Origin: Pseudomonas sp.
Lineage (GTDB): Bacteria; Pseudomonadota; Gammaproteobacteria; Pseudomonadales; Pseudomonadaceae
Assembly (NCBI RefSeq): GCF_030683065.1
Contig: NZ_JAUXMX010000007.1
Span: forward strand, 227,798 to 291,797
DNA: 64,000 bases
Reading direction: 5' to 3'
Shown one piece after another: positions 1 to 8,265 of the stretch. The position numbers were made by a program, and so were the translations under genes. Positions within the stretch are counted from its first letter, which is position 1. Every line of letters starts with the position of its first letter. The notes under the pieces are model-generated. The model ran no database searches. It saw nothing but the letters and a program-made list of their open reading frames with translations, and was not told where the DNA came from.

Positions 1-1
1 G

Positions 2-1477
2 CGTCATGGTTATCGCGGCCCGATACGCCGCCTGCCCGACATGGACAAACAAGCCTGGCTGAGCGAACTGACCAAACAACGGCCGCTGGGAGGCCTTGAG
101 CCCGCCATCGTCAGCCAGATAGAACAAAGCGGCATTCTCGTGCTGCTGCGCAGCGGCACGGAAGAGGCCGTCGCCTGGGACAGCATGAAGTGGGCTCGCC
201 CCTTCATCAATACCAATAGTCTCGGCCCCCGCCCACAGCGGCCCGGCGATGTCGCCCAGATCGGCGACCTGATTCGCGTGCAACGTCAGGAGGATGGCAG
301 CTTACGCTTCGTTCAGTTACCGCAAGCGCAGAGCGCTCTGGTATCGCTCGACCCTAGCAATGGTGCAATCCGTGCATTGGTCGGTGGCTTTTCATTTGAA
401 CAAAGCAACTACAACCGCGCAGCACAAGCCAAGCGCCAGCCTGGCTCCAGCTTCAAACCCTTTATTTACAGCGCCGCCCTGGACCGCGGCTACACGGCCG
501 CGAGCCTGGTGAACGATGCGCCGATAGTGTTTGTCGACGAATACCTCGACCAAGACTGGCGACCGAAAAATGACAACAACACGTTCCTTGGCCCAATACG
601 CTTGCGCGAGGCGCTGTATAAATCACGCAACCTGGTGTCGATTCGACTGTTGCAGGCCATCGGTATCGATTACGCATTGGACTACGTCAGTCGCTTTGGC
701 TTCGACAAACAGGACTTACCACGCAACCTGTCTATGGCGCTCGGCACTGCTAATCTGACGCCGCTAGAGGTTGCCGGGGGCTGGGCAGCGTTCGCCAACG
801 GCGGTTATAGAACCCGGCCGTATCTGATCGAACGCATTGAAAGCCGATTCGGCGAGCCTCTGTTCATCGCCAACCCTGCAAGTACACGCGAGGCCACCGA
901 CACCCCAAACAATGCTGCTGTCGATACAGTCACTACCCCCGCGCAGGAGCTTGCAGTCGAGCCTGTTGCCGCCGAACGTATTATCGACGAGCGCACTGCC
1001 TACATAATGACCAGCATGCTGCAGGATGTAATCACTCGCGGCACCGGCCGCAGAGCGATGGCCTTGGGCCGCGACGACCTCGCAGGAAAAACCGGCACCA
1101 CCAACGAGTCCAAGGACAGCTGGTTCTCTGGCTACAATGCCGACTACGTGACTACCGTCTGGGCCGGTTTCGATCAGCCCGAAAGCCTCGGCAGAAATGA
1201 GTACGGTGGCACCGTCGCGCTGCCGATCTGGATGAATTACATGGCCAGCGCACTCAAAGACAAACCCAGCCACGCGCCCGCAGAGCCCAAAGGGCTGCTG
1301 ACCCTGCGCATTGACCCTTACAGTGGCCGCGCCGCCAACCCAGGCACCGCTGACGCCTACTTCGAACTGTTCAAAAGCGAAGACTCGCCGCCGCCAATGA
1401 GCGAACTGGACCCCGGCTTCCATGCTCCCGGTAGCCCACTGCCAGCTGACGAGTCGGCACCGATAGACTTGTTCTGA
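2..1477 (+). CDS. ponA: Penicillin-binding protein 1A, C-terminal part (partial at left edge)
   Basis: This is the transpeptidase half of a class A penicillin-binding protein, which cross-links peptidoglycan at the outer face of the inner membrane. The frame is open to the left edge, so the start, membrane anchor and glycosyltransferase domain lie outside the window; about 491 of the usual ~800 residues are visible. The three active-site motifs are present: SSFK (bases 446-457), SRN in YKSRNLVS, and KTGT in LAGKTGTTNESKDSWFSG. An OB-like insert precedes the transpeptidase domain, as in the PBP1A family. The gene converges on maeB across a shared terminator. The mrcA/ponA assignment rests on motifs plus the ponA-maeB neighbourhood known from P. 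aeruginosa. Confidence 0.93.
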   Translation, partial: RHGYRGPIRRLPDMDKQAWLSELTKQRPLGGLEPAIVSQIEQSGILVLLRSGTEEAVAWDSMKWARPFINTNSLGPRPQRPGDVAQIGDLIRVQRQEDGSLRFVQLPQAQSALVSLDPSNGAIRALVGGFSFEQSNYNRAAQAKRQPGSSFKPFIYSAALDRGYTAASLVNDAPIVFVDEYLDQDWRPKNDNNTFLGPIRLREALYKSRNLVSIRLLQAIGIDYALDYVSRFGFDKQDLPRNLSMALGTANLTPLEVAGGWAAFANGGYRTRPYLIERIESRFGEPLFIANPASTREATDTPNNAAVDTVTTPAQELAVEPVAAERIIDERTAYIMTSMLQDVITRGTGRRAMALGRDDLAGKTGTTNESKDSWFSGYNADYVTTVWAGFDQPESLGRNEYGGTVALPIWMNYMASALKDKPSHAPAEPKGLLTLRIDPYSGRAANPGTADAYFELFKSEDSPPPMSELDPGFHAPGSPLPADESAPIDLF

Positions 1478-1787
1478 AGAGCCAGCACTGCTCCTGCCTA
1501 TCGCAGGGCGACCCAGCACAAGGTGCATGCTGCTACGCCGTTCATCGGCGTGGAGCATGGACTGGGTTCATAGCGCGCATCTATAAATAGACCCTGCACC
1601 CATTGCCCGTTGCGAGGCGAGAAGTCGTAGGTTGGCAAAGACTGCGTAGGTTGAGCGCTGCGAAGCTCAACAGGCTGCGGCTTGTCGCGCTGCTCCTCAG
1701 CGGAACGCCGCCCAGCCCAACCTATCCGCGCGAGCCCTGCACTTATGTATAAGTGCGCACTCGCAACATCTAACGGCTAAATAGCCA
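1478..1787. other. Non-coding spacer between ponA and maeB
   Basis: No plausible gene is seen in this stretch. It holds an imperfect palindromic element (listed separately, 1647-1724) and ends in the shared terminator. Confidence 0.6.
1647..1724. repeat. Palindromic intergenic repeat, GTAGGTTG type
   Basis: The outer arms TAGGTTG (about 1647-1653) and CCCAACCTA (1716-1724) face each other. A tighter inner hairpin pairs GTTGAGC (1650-1656) with GCTCAAC (1665-1671). This resembles GTAGGTTGGGC-type intergenic repeats commonly met in pseudomonads. Copy number cannot be judged from one window. Confidence 0.4.
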
Positions 1788-1816
1788 TAAAAAAACCCGC
1801 CGAAGCGGGTTTTTTT
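1788..1816. terminator. Bidirectional rho-independent terminator
   Basis: The stem AACCCGC / GCGGGTT (1794-1800 and 1805-1811) has a CGAA loop. It is flanked by an A-run on the left and a T-run on the right, so it can terminate both ponA (+) and maeB (-), which converge here. Confidence 0.93.
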
Positions 1817-1827
1817 ATGTGTGCAGC

Positions 1828-3096
1828 TTAGCCGTTAAACACATCATCCACTGACGTCAGCGGGTAATGCTTCGGGTAAGGCAGAGTCGCCACACCGCTT
1901 TCGATCGCGGCCTTGGCCACTGCATCGCAGACCACGGTGATCAGGCGCGGGTCCATCGGCTTGGGAATGATGTACTCACGACCGAACGAGAGCGCAATAC
2001 CGCCGTAGGCATCGCAGACTTCCTGCGACACCGGCAGTTTGGCCAGATCACGCAGGGCCAGTGCAGCGGCGATCTTCATCTCTTCATTGATGCGGGTAGC
2101 GCGGACATCCAGCGCACCCCGGAAAATGAACGGGAAGCCCAGCACGTTATTGACCTGGTTCGGGTAATCCGAACGACCGGTTGCCATGATCACGTCATTG
2201 CGTGCGGCATGGGCCAGTTCCGGGGAGATTTCCGGGTCTGGGTTGGAGCAGGCGAACACGATCGGGTTGGCCGCCATGCGCTTGAGGTCTTCAGCATGAA
2301 GCAGGTTGGCACCGGACAGACCGACAAACACATCGGCACCCTCAAGGGCCTCGGACAGCGTGCGCTTGTCAGTCTCAGTGGCGAATATCGCCTTGTACTG
2401 GTTCAGGTCATCGCGGCCAGCATGGATCACACCCTTACGGTCGATCATGTAGATGTTTTCGACCTTGGCACCCATGCTCACCAGCAGCTTCATGCAGGAT
2501 GTTGCAGCTGCACCAGCGCCCAGGCAGACGATCTTCGCCTGTTCAAGGGTCTTGCCGGCGATTTCCAGGGCATTGAGCATACCGGCGGCGGTAACGATGG
2601 CGGTACCGTGCTGGTCATCGTGAAAAACTGGAATGTCGCACTGTTCGATCAGTGCGCGCTCGATCTCGAAGCACTCGGGTGCCTTGATGTCTTCCAGGTT
2701 GATGCCGCCAAAGGTGATCGAAATGCGCTTGACGGTGTCGATGAACGCTTGCGGGCTTTCGGCGTCGACTTCGATGTCGAATACATCGATACCGGCGAAG
2801 CGCTTGAACAGCACGCCCTTGCCTTCCATAACCGGCTTGGAAGCCAATGGACCGAGGTTGCCCAGGCCGAGAATCGCGGTGCCGTCGGAAATGACCGCAA
2901 CCAGATTGCCTTTACCGGTATACCGGTAAGCCAATTCGGGATCACGGGCGATTTCACGCACAGGCTCGGCAACACCCGGGCTGTAGGCCAGGGCAAGGTC
3001 ACGGGCAGTGGCAGTGGGCTTGGTCAGCTCGACACTCAGCTTACCCGGACGGGGTTTGGCGTGGTATTCGAGAGCGGCAGTTTTCAGATCAGACAT
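1828..3096 (-). CDS. maeB: NADP-dependent malic enzyme, short form
   Basis: Oxidative decarboxylation of malate to pyruvate with reduction of NAD(P), a cytosolic source of NADPH and pyruvate. The product is 422 residues and contains only the malic N-domain and the Rossmann NAD-binding domain. It lacks the phosphotransacetylase-like C-terminal domain found in the ~760-residue enterobacterial MaeB. Visible motifs are the malic-enzyme signature FHDDQHGTA (around residue 160) and the dinucleotide-binding GAGAAA (around residue 195). The start at MSDLKTAALEYHAKPRPG was preferred over an upstream in-frame ATG because family members begin here. Convergent with ponA. Confidence 0.93.
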   Translation of the reverse strand: MSDLKTAALEYHAKPRPGKLSVELTKPTATARDLALAYSPGVAEPVREIARDPELAYRYTGKGNLVAVISDGTAILGLGNLGPLASKPVMEGKGVLFKRFAGIDVFDIEVDAESPQAFIDTVKRISITFGGINLEDIKAPECFEIERALIEQCDIPVFHDDQHGTAIVTAAGMLNALEIAGKTLEQAKIVCLGAGAAATSCMKLLVSMGAKVENIYMIDRKGVIHAGRDDLNQYKAIFATETDKRTLSEALEGADVFVGLSGANLLHAEDLKRMAANPIVFACSNPDPEISPELAHAARNDVIMATGRSDYPNQVNNVLGFPFIFRGALDVRATRINEEMKIAAALALRDLAKLPVSQEVCDAYGGIALSFGREYIIPKPMDPRLITVVCDAVAKAAIESGVATLPYPKHYPLTSVDDVFNG

Positions 3097-3200
3097 AGGG
3101 GCATTTCCGCTTTTTTTGGCTGTTGAACAGGCAGGCGGCCGAGGATACGCAAGTTGTATACATCTGCACAAGACTGTTGAGCCTTACCCGCACGCCCCGA

Positions 3201-4640
3201 CTAACGCACAACCTTGAGCCAACTGCCGGGGGGCGGCTCACCTGTGGGATAAAAATTATTGAGCAGGCGCAGGGTCGCCTGGGCATCGCCTGGCAACGTG
3301 CTCTGCCTGGCCAGTGCCGCCATATTCTGCCCGCTTCGCGCCTTGACCAGATGCAGCCGCAGAGGCTCTGCCAAGCGCCGCTCAGCAGCGGTAAGCGAAC
3401 GTACGCTCTTGATTATCTTGATAAATTCCTCATCGTGAGGCTCTAGCGCGGTCTGCCCACGCACGGCCGCAACAAACAGGTAGGCCCGCTGCCCGTGCAG
3501 CAGCACCGCAACGCGCTTGGCAGCAGGACCAGCAATGATGGCGCTGTAGCCTGATAAGCCGGCCTGGCGCCATTCGCGCTCTGCAGTCAATTGCTGCCCG
3601 CCGACACGCTGGCGCAGCAGCTGAGCAGCAGAGAGACGCTGCGGATTGCCTTCTTGGGTCATGGCGATAAAGGCCTGCTGATCGGCACTCTGCCCGATCA
3701 GCACATCTGGCCGATTGATCATGCTCCAGCCTTGCGGGAACGCCAGGGTAAAGTCTAGCTCGGCATGGTAGAAATGCTGCCCGCGGCGCACCCCGCTGGC
3801 TGCGGAATCACCAAATGGCAACCCGTTCAGATGCTTGAGAAAGGCATCGCGATTGACCTCTTGCTGGCCAGTTGCAAGTGCCCGCGCCGGTCCCAGAACC
3901 TGCTGCAGACGCCGATCATTATCCGGATGGGTATCGAATACGCCGTGATAGCCGCCAGCCGCCTGCGCCTGCCCACGCTTGGCCGCCTGATCGCGGGCGA
4001 AGTCTTCCTGGCCCTTCAACACGTTGACCACTTCGATCATCGCCTGCGGGTCATAGCCACTGCGCGCAAGGTACTGGGCACCCAGGCCATCGGCCTCCAA
4101 CTCCATATCGCGACCGTAGCCACGCACGAAGGCGCTACCGAGGACGTTGGTCAGGTCGGCCGCCGCACCGACGCCGGTGCCAATCGCCACCGCCTGACCG
4201 AGAATCCCCCAGGCACTCGACTGGCTTTGCTGCTGCACGCCATGCCGCGCGGTGACGTGCCCGACCTCGTGACCCAGAACTGCGGCCAACTCGGCCTCCG
4301 AGTTGAGATAGGCCAGGAGCCCGCGATGGATATAGATATAACCGCCCGGCAGGGCAAAGGCGTTGATATCCGGACTGTCCACCACGGTGAATTGATAGTT
4401 GAGCTGACTGCGATGACTGTGCCTGGCCACTCGCTCGCCGACCTGCTGGACATAAGCCTGTAGTTTTTCGTCGGCATAACGCGGGTATTGCTTGAGAATT
4501 TCCTGGCTGTAGCGCTGACCGAGCGCCAGTTCCTGCTGCTCGCTCATCATCACGAAATTGTTGCGCCCGGTGGCGGGGTTGACCGCGCAACCAGCCAGTT
4601 GAACGAGCAGCACCCCTAAGACCCAATGACGCAGGTTCAT
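3201..4640 (-). CDS. M48 family zinc metalloprotease lipoprotein
   Basis: Periplasm-facing peptidase of the M48 (BepA/LoiP/YggG-like) family, whose members degrade or help fold outer-membrane proteins. The 479-residue protein has a lipoprotein signal with lipobox LAGC (Cys18), the zinc motif HEVGH (residues 124-128) and the third-ligand motif in MELEAD (Glu180). The C-terminal region ends in a LysM-like segment (AGSGQN-like start, NNFYPTGEPPPGSWLKVV end) common in pseudomonad homologues. It overlaps the nuclease gene by 4 bases, so the two are probably co-transcribed. The exact substrate cannot be told from sequence. Confidence 0.88.
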   Translation of the reverse strand: MNLRHWVLGVLLVQLAGCAVNPATGRNNFVMMSEQQELALGQRYSQEILKQYPRYADEKLQAYVQQVGERVARHSHRSQLNYQFTVVDSPDINAFALPGGYIYIHRGLLAYLNSEAELAAVLGHEVGHVTARHGVQQQSQSSAWGILGQAVAIGTGVGAAADLTNVLGSAFVRGYGRDMELEADGLGAQYLARSGYDPQAMIEVVNVLKGQEDFARDQAAKRGQAQAAGGYHGVFDTHPDNDRRLQQVLGPARALATGQQEVNRDAFLKHLNGLPFGDSAASGVRRGQHFYHAELDFTLAFPQGWSMINRPDVLIGQSADQQAFIAMTQEGNPQRLSAAQLLRQRVGGQQLTAEREWRQAGLSGYSAIIAGPAAKRVAVLLHGQRAYLFVAAVRGQTALEPHDEEFIKIIKSVRSLTAAERRLAEPLRLHLVKARSGQNMAALARQSTLPGDAQATLRLLNNFYPTGEPPPGSWLKVVR

Positions 4641-5437
4641 GGCAGCACCCCCAGCATCGCTTTATGGGTCACAGACAGCATCCAGCGCGCCTGCCCTGGC
4701 TTGCCTCCAGTACGCCTGGAACGATCAATTATCCAGCCACGGGCTTCGACTTGGCGACCGGCCAAACCCTGCAACTGCCGGAGATCAAAGCCATCCAGCG
4801 CCTGTGGTGGCACATGCACAACCAGCGAATCACCCAGCTCCAGCCAAACCCCGCCGCGATTGCGCTCGACCCGCTCGACCCGCCCCTCGACCAAGGCGAA
4901 ACCGCCGCGCTGCAGCTGCGCAGGCGTCTGTACCGGCGAGCGCCGCCAGAGACCGGCCCGCGACTGCCGCGCTAGCCGTTCGGCCGCCTGCTGGCACTCG
5001 ACCAGCGCCACATTGGGCGCAATCGCCACCAAATAGCCCAACCCTTCGGCCAGCAACTGCGCCTCAAGATTACGCCCCTTGCGGTCGTAGGCATGCGCCA
5101 GGGTGCGCCCGTAGCGATCTTTCGGCTCACGGCCAAGCCGCAAAGCAACATACCCGTCATTGGCCGCCACCAACTCGCTCAAGCGACGACGCGCGACCTC
5201 GGCAAAAGGCTCGGCACTGTGTCCCTTGCGCGCAAGTTCGGGCGTGTTCAGGCCGATCAAGCGCACGCTGCGCCCATCCTGCAGACGCAAGGTGTCCCCA
5301 TCGACGACCCGCTGTACTTTGACGCTGGGTAATTTGCCGGGCGCCGGACAAAACGCTTGAACAGACGTCAGGTAAAACACCGACATAAAAAAGGCGCCCA
5401 CAAGGGACGCCTTTTTCAGTAGCGAGGAACCACCCAT
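4637..5437 (-). CDS. Secreted thermonuclease-like (SNase) protein
   Basis: Staphylococcal-nuclease-fold protein predicted to be exported; family members hydrolyse DNA and RNA with calcium. The SNase core shows VDGDTLRL, RLIGLNTPE and DRYGRTLAHA, matching the regions holding the metal ligands and catalytic Arg/Glu/Arg. The first ~28 residues form a Sec signal (KKASLVGAFFM then a hydrophobic run to SVQA). The ATG at 5437 was chosen because it gives this whole signal peptide; a TTG at 5461 or an ATG at 5386 are alternatives. The codons for the signal peptide overlap the rpmE terminator (see findings). About 90 residues follow the SNase domain, with an OB-like appearance. It is downstream of rpmE and overlaps the M48 gene by 4 bases. 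Confidence 0.85.
   Translation of the reverse strand: MGGSSLLKKASLVGAFFMSVFYLTSVQAFCPAPGKLPSVKVQRVVDGDTLRLQDGRSVRLIGLNTPELARKGHSAEPFAEVARRRLSELVAANDGYVALRLGREPKDRYGRTLAHAYDRKGRNLEAQLLAEGLGYLVAIAPNVALVECQQAAERLARQSRAGLWRRSPVQTPAQLQRGGFALVEGRVERVERNRGGVWLELGDSLVVHVPPQALDGFDLRQLQGLAGRQVEARGWIIDRSRRTGGKPGQARWMLSVTHKAMLGVLP
5387..5416 (-). terminator. rpmE terminator, lying inside the nuclease reading frame
   Basis: Read on the minus strand, the stem GGCGTCCC / GGGCGCC (one bulged base, TTGT loop) is followed by TTTTTT. It sits 48 bases after the rpmE stop codon but within the 5' codons of the nuclease gene. Confidence 0.8.
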
Positions 5438-5463
5438 CAGGGCACCCGTCGCTGCGCGCAAAC

Positions 5464-5679
5464 TTACTGCTTGGCGCCGAACATGCCGAAACGCTGCTTG
5501 AAGCGATCAACACGGCCGCCGGTATCCAGCATTTTCTGCTTGCCGGTGTAGAACGGGTGGCATTCGTTGCACACGTCCAGGCTCATCGGCTTGCCCAGGG
5601 TGGAGCGAGTTTCGATCACGTTACCGCAGCTGCAGGTAGCAGTGAGGCCTACGTAGTTCGGATGGATATCGGCTTTCAT
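5464..5679 (-). CDS. rpmE: 50S ribosomal protein L31 (zinc-binding type)
   Basis: Large-subunit ribosomal protein L31 of 71 residues, starting [10 protein letters not shown]. It is the zinc-containing (C+) paralogue: cysteines at 16, 18, 37 and 40 (CSC and CNEC) form the zinc site. Divergent from priA, as in P. aeruginosa. A strong terminator follows directly. C+ L31 is usually replaced by a C- paralogue under zinc starvation; no such paralogue is in this window. Confidence 0.97.
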   Translation of the reverse strand: MKADIHPNYVGLTATCSCGNVIETRSTLGKPMSLDVCNECHPFYTGKQKMLDTGGRVDRFKQRFGMFGAKQ

Positions 5680-5848
5680 GGTGTATTCCTCGGGGCTGAC
5701 ATGCCGCCACCCGACATTATTGTCGAGTACCGCACTGAATTAGGCCGGGGATGATACCAGAGCGCCGCCACGACGCAAGCCACCGCTGACGCCGGCTGTC
5801 GCGAGGCCGCGTGCTAAGATCGCATCCGTCTACCCTGGAGCCCACCGC

Positions 5849-8068
5849 GTGCCCGACGCCATTCTGCGCATTGCCCTGCCTTCGCCGCTGCGCCGCCTGT
5901 TCGACTACCGCGCACCGCCCGGTGTCCCGCGCAGCGCCTTGCAGCCGGGCGCACGACTGCGTGTACCCTTTGGCCGGCGTGAGCTGATCGGTATTTTGAT
6001 CGAGGTGACGGATCACAGCGAGGTCCCCGCAGACAAGCTCAAACCCGCCCTGCAACTGCTCGACGCCCAATCGCCGCTGCCGCCTGCGCTGTTCAAGTTG
6101 TGCCTGTGGACGGCGCAGTATTACCAGCACAGCCTAGGCGACACCCTCAGCTGGGCCCTGCCGGCACTGCTACGCCAGGGCGAACCGGCAGAGGCGCGCC
6201 AAGAGCGCTTCTGGCACATAGCCGAAGGCGCCAAACTGGATGACCCGCGCCTGAGCCGCGCACCCCGCCAACGCGATGCCCTGCAGACCATCGCCCAACA
6301 CCCCCACGGCGTCGCTCATCAGTTGCTTGCTCAGTTGCAAATAAACAAGGAAAGCCTCGGCCTGCTGCGCGAGAAAGGCCTGGTCCACGTCGAGATACGC
6401 CGGCACATCATCAGCGAGCGCCACCTCAACTGGCTGGCGGAACCGGAGCTGCCCCTGAACCCGGAGCAACGCGCTGCAGCCGAAGCCATCCGCGCAGGCG
6501 CAGGGCGTTTCAATGCCTTTCTGCTCGCGGGGGTAACCGGCAGTGGCAAGACCGAGGTCTACCTGCAGCTGATCCGCGAGACCCTGGAAGCCGGCAAGCA
6601 AGCGCTGGTACTGATCCCGGAGATTAACCTCGGCCCGCAGACCCTGGCGCGCTTCGAGCGACGCTTCAACGCGCGGATCGCCCTGCTCCATTCCGGAGTC
6701 AACGACCGCGAGCGCCTGGACGCCTGGCTCGCCGCCCGCGATGGCGAGGCCGACATCATCATCGGCACTCGCTCCGCGCTGTTCACGCCGATGCAGCGCC
6801 CCGGCCTGATCATCATCGATGAAGAACATGACGCATCCTATAAACAGCAAGAAGGCCTGCGCTATCACGCACGCGACCTGGCCGTGGTGCGCGCGCACCA
6901 GGAAAGCATCCCGATTGTGCTCGGCTCGGCCACGCCATCGCTGGAAAGCCTGCACAACGCCCACAGCGGCCGCTACGCCTTGCTGCACCTGCGCGAACGG
7001 GCCGGCGGTGCCAAACAGCCGCGCTTTCTGCGCCTGGATGTAAAGAGCCGGCCACTCGACTCGGGCATTTCCGCGCCCATGCAGCAAGCCATCGCCAAGA
7101 CACTGACGGCTGGCCAGCAGGTGCTGGTGTTTCTCAACCGTCGCGGTTTTGCCCCGACCCTGCTCTGCCACGACTGCGGCTGGCTGTCGGAGTGTCCGCG
7201 CTGCGACGCACGGATGACCGTGCACCAGCGCTCCGGCGAGTTGCGCTGCCACCACTGTGGCCACGTCGAACGCCAGCCGAGCAACTGCCCGAAATGCAAC
7301 AACGTCGACCTGCGCCCAGTCGGGGCCGGCACCGAGCGCGCGGAAGAACGGCTGGAAATTCTCTTTCCCGACGTACCAGTATTGCGCGTGGACCGCGACA
7401 GCACCTCACGCAAAGAGGCCATGACCACCCTCTTCAATACCGTGCAACGCGGCGAGCCGTGCATCCTGGTCGGCACCCAGATGCTCGCCAAGGGCCACCA
7501 CTTCCCGCGCGTCACCCTGGTGGCCATTCTCGATGCCGACGGCGGGTTGTTCTCCGCCGATTTTCGCGCCAGCGAGCGCATGGCCCAGCTGATCGTACAG
7601 GTTGCCGGCCGCGCCGGCCGTGCCGAGGAGCCAGGCAAAGTGATCATTCAGAGTCACCTGGCCGACCATCCTTTATTGGTGCAACTGACCGAACAGGGCT
7701 ATTTCGCCTTCGCCGAACAAGCCCTGAGCGAGCGCCGCAGTGCCGGGCTGCCGCCATTCTGCCACCTCGCATTGCTGCGCGCAGAGGCGCACAAGCCGGG
7801 GCAGGCCGAAGGCTTTCTTGATGAGGCCTGCAGCGAAGCCGAATTGTTATTGAACGAACTCAAGCTAAGCGGCATCGAACTGCTTGGCCCGGTACCCGCG
7901 CCGATGGAACGTCGTGCCGGCCGCTACCGCGCGCAACTCCTGGTGCAAGCCAACGCCCGTGCGCCGCTGCATCACCTGCTCAGCACCTGGATGCTCGCGC
8001 TGGAGCGAATGCCCAGCGGGCGCGCGGTACGCTGGTCGCTGGATGTCGACCCGATAGACTTATTCTGA
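5849..8068 (+). CDS. priA: Primosomal protein N', replication restart helicase
   Basis: 3'-to-5' superfamily 2 DNA helicase that recognises stalled forks and reloads the replisome. The 739-residue protein has the N-terminal 3'BD region, Walker A GVTGSGKTE (from about residue 228), a DEEH Walker B box (IIIDEEHDAS), and a zinc region with CHDCG, CPRC, CHHCG and CPKC pairs. Helicase motifs V and VI (GTQMLAKGHHFP, QVAGRAGR) follow. The start is GTG at 5849, with CTGGAG 8 bases upstream. Divergent from rpmE. Confidence 0.97.
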   Translation: MPDAILRIALPSPLRRLFDYRAPPGVPRSALQPGARLRVPFGRRELIGILIEVTDHSEVPADKLKPALQLLDAQSPLPPALFKLCLWTAQYYQHSLGDTLSWALPALLRQGEPAEARQERFWHIAEGAKLDDPRLSRAPRQRDALQTIAQHPHGVAHQLLAQLQINKESLGLLREKGLVHVEIRRHIISERHLNWLAEPELPLNPEQRAAAEAIRAGAGRFNAFLLAGVTGSGKTEVYLQLIRETLEAGKQALVLIPEINLGPQTLARFERRFNARIALLHSGVNDRERLDAWLAARDGEADIIIGTRSALFTPMQRPGLIIIDEEHDASYKQQEGLRYHARDLAVVRAHQESIPIVLGSATPSLESLHNAHSGRYALLHLRERAGGAKQPRFLRLDVKSRPLDSGISAPMQQAIAKTLTAGQQVLVFLNRRGFAPTLLCHDCGWLSECPRCDARMTVHQRSGELRCHHCGHVERQPSNCPKCNNVDLRPVGAGTERAEERLEILFPDVPVLRVDRDSTSRKEAMTTLFNTVQRGEPCILVGTQMLAKGHHFPRVTLVAILDADGGLFSADFRASERMAQLIVQVAGRAGRAEEPGKVIIQSHLADHPLLVQLTEQGYFAFAEQALSERRSAGLPPFCHLALLRAEAHKPGQAEGFLDEACSEAELLLNELKLSGIELLGPVPAPMERRAGRYRAQLLVQANARAPLHHLLSTWMLALERMPSGRAVRWSLDVDPIDLF

Positions 8069-8093
8069 AGTAGGGTGCGCGGGGCCGCCTAGG

Positions 8094-8133
8094 CCGTGCG
8101 CACCATTGGCACACCGGCAGGTGGTGCGCACGG
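8094..8133. repeat. Perfect inverted repeat between priA and argS
   Basis: The arms CCGTGCGCACC (8094-8104) and GGTGCGCACGG (8123-8133) pair perfectly over 11 bp around an 18-base loop. The flanks GTAGGG (about 8070) and CCCCTAC (about 8135) extend the symmetry. No T-run follows, so it is better read as a repeat-type hairpin than as a classic terminator. Confidence 0.6.
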
Positions 8134-8265
8134 CGCCCCTACACAGCTTTATACCTGCTGCTTATGACGTGCCGCTTGAAGCGGTGCCCTTTGGGCGCCG
8201 ATAATGGCCAATTTTCCACCAGCGCCTTCGCGCGCCGCCGCTGACAACGGCCGACCGAGCAGACC

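Noticed and set aside
1867..3126. Frame of about 420 codons antisense to maeB
   Set aside because: maeB has the malic enzyme signature and a dinucleotide-binding motif; the opposing translation resembles no family.
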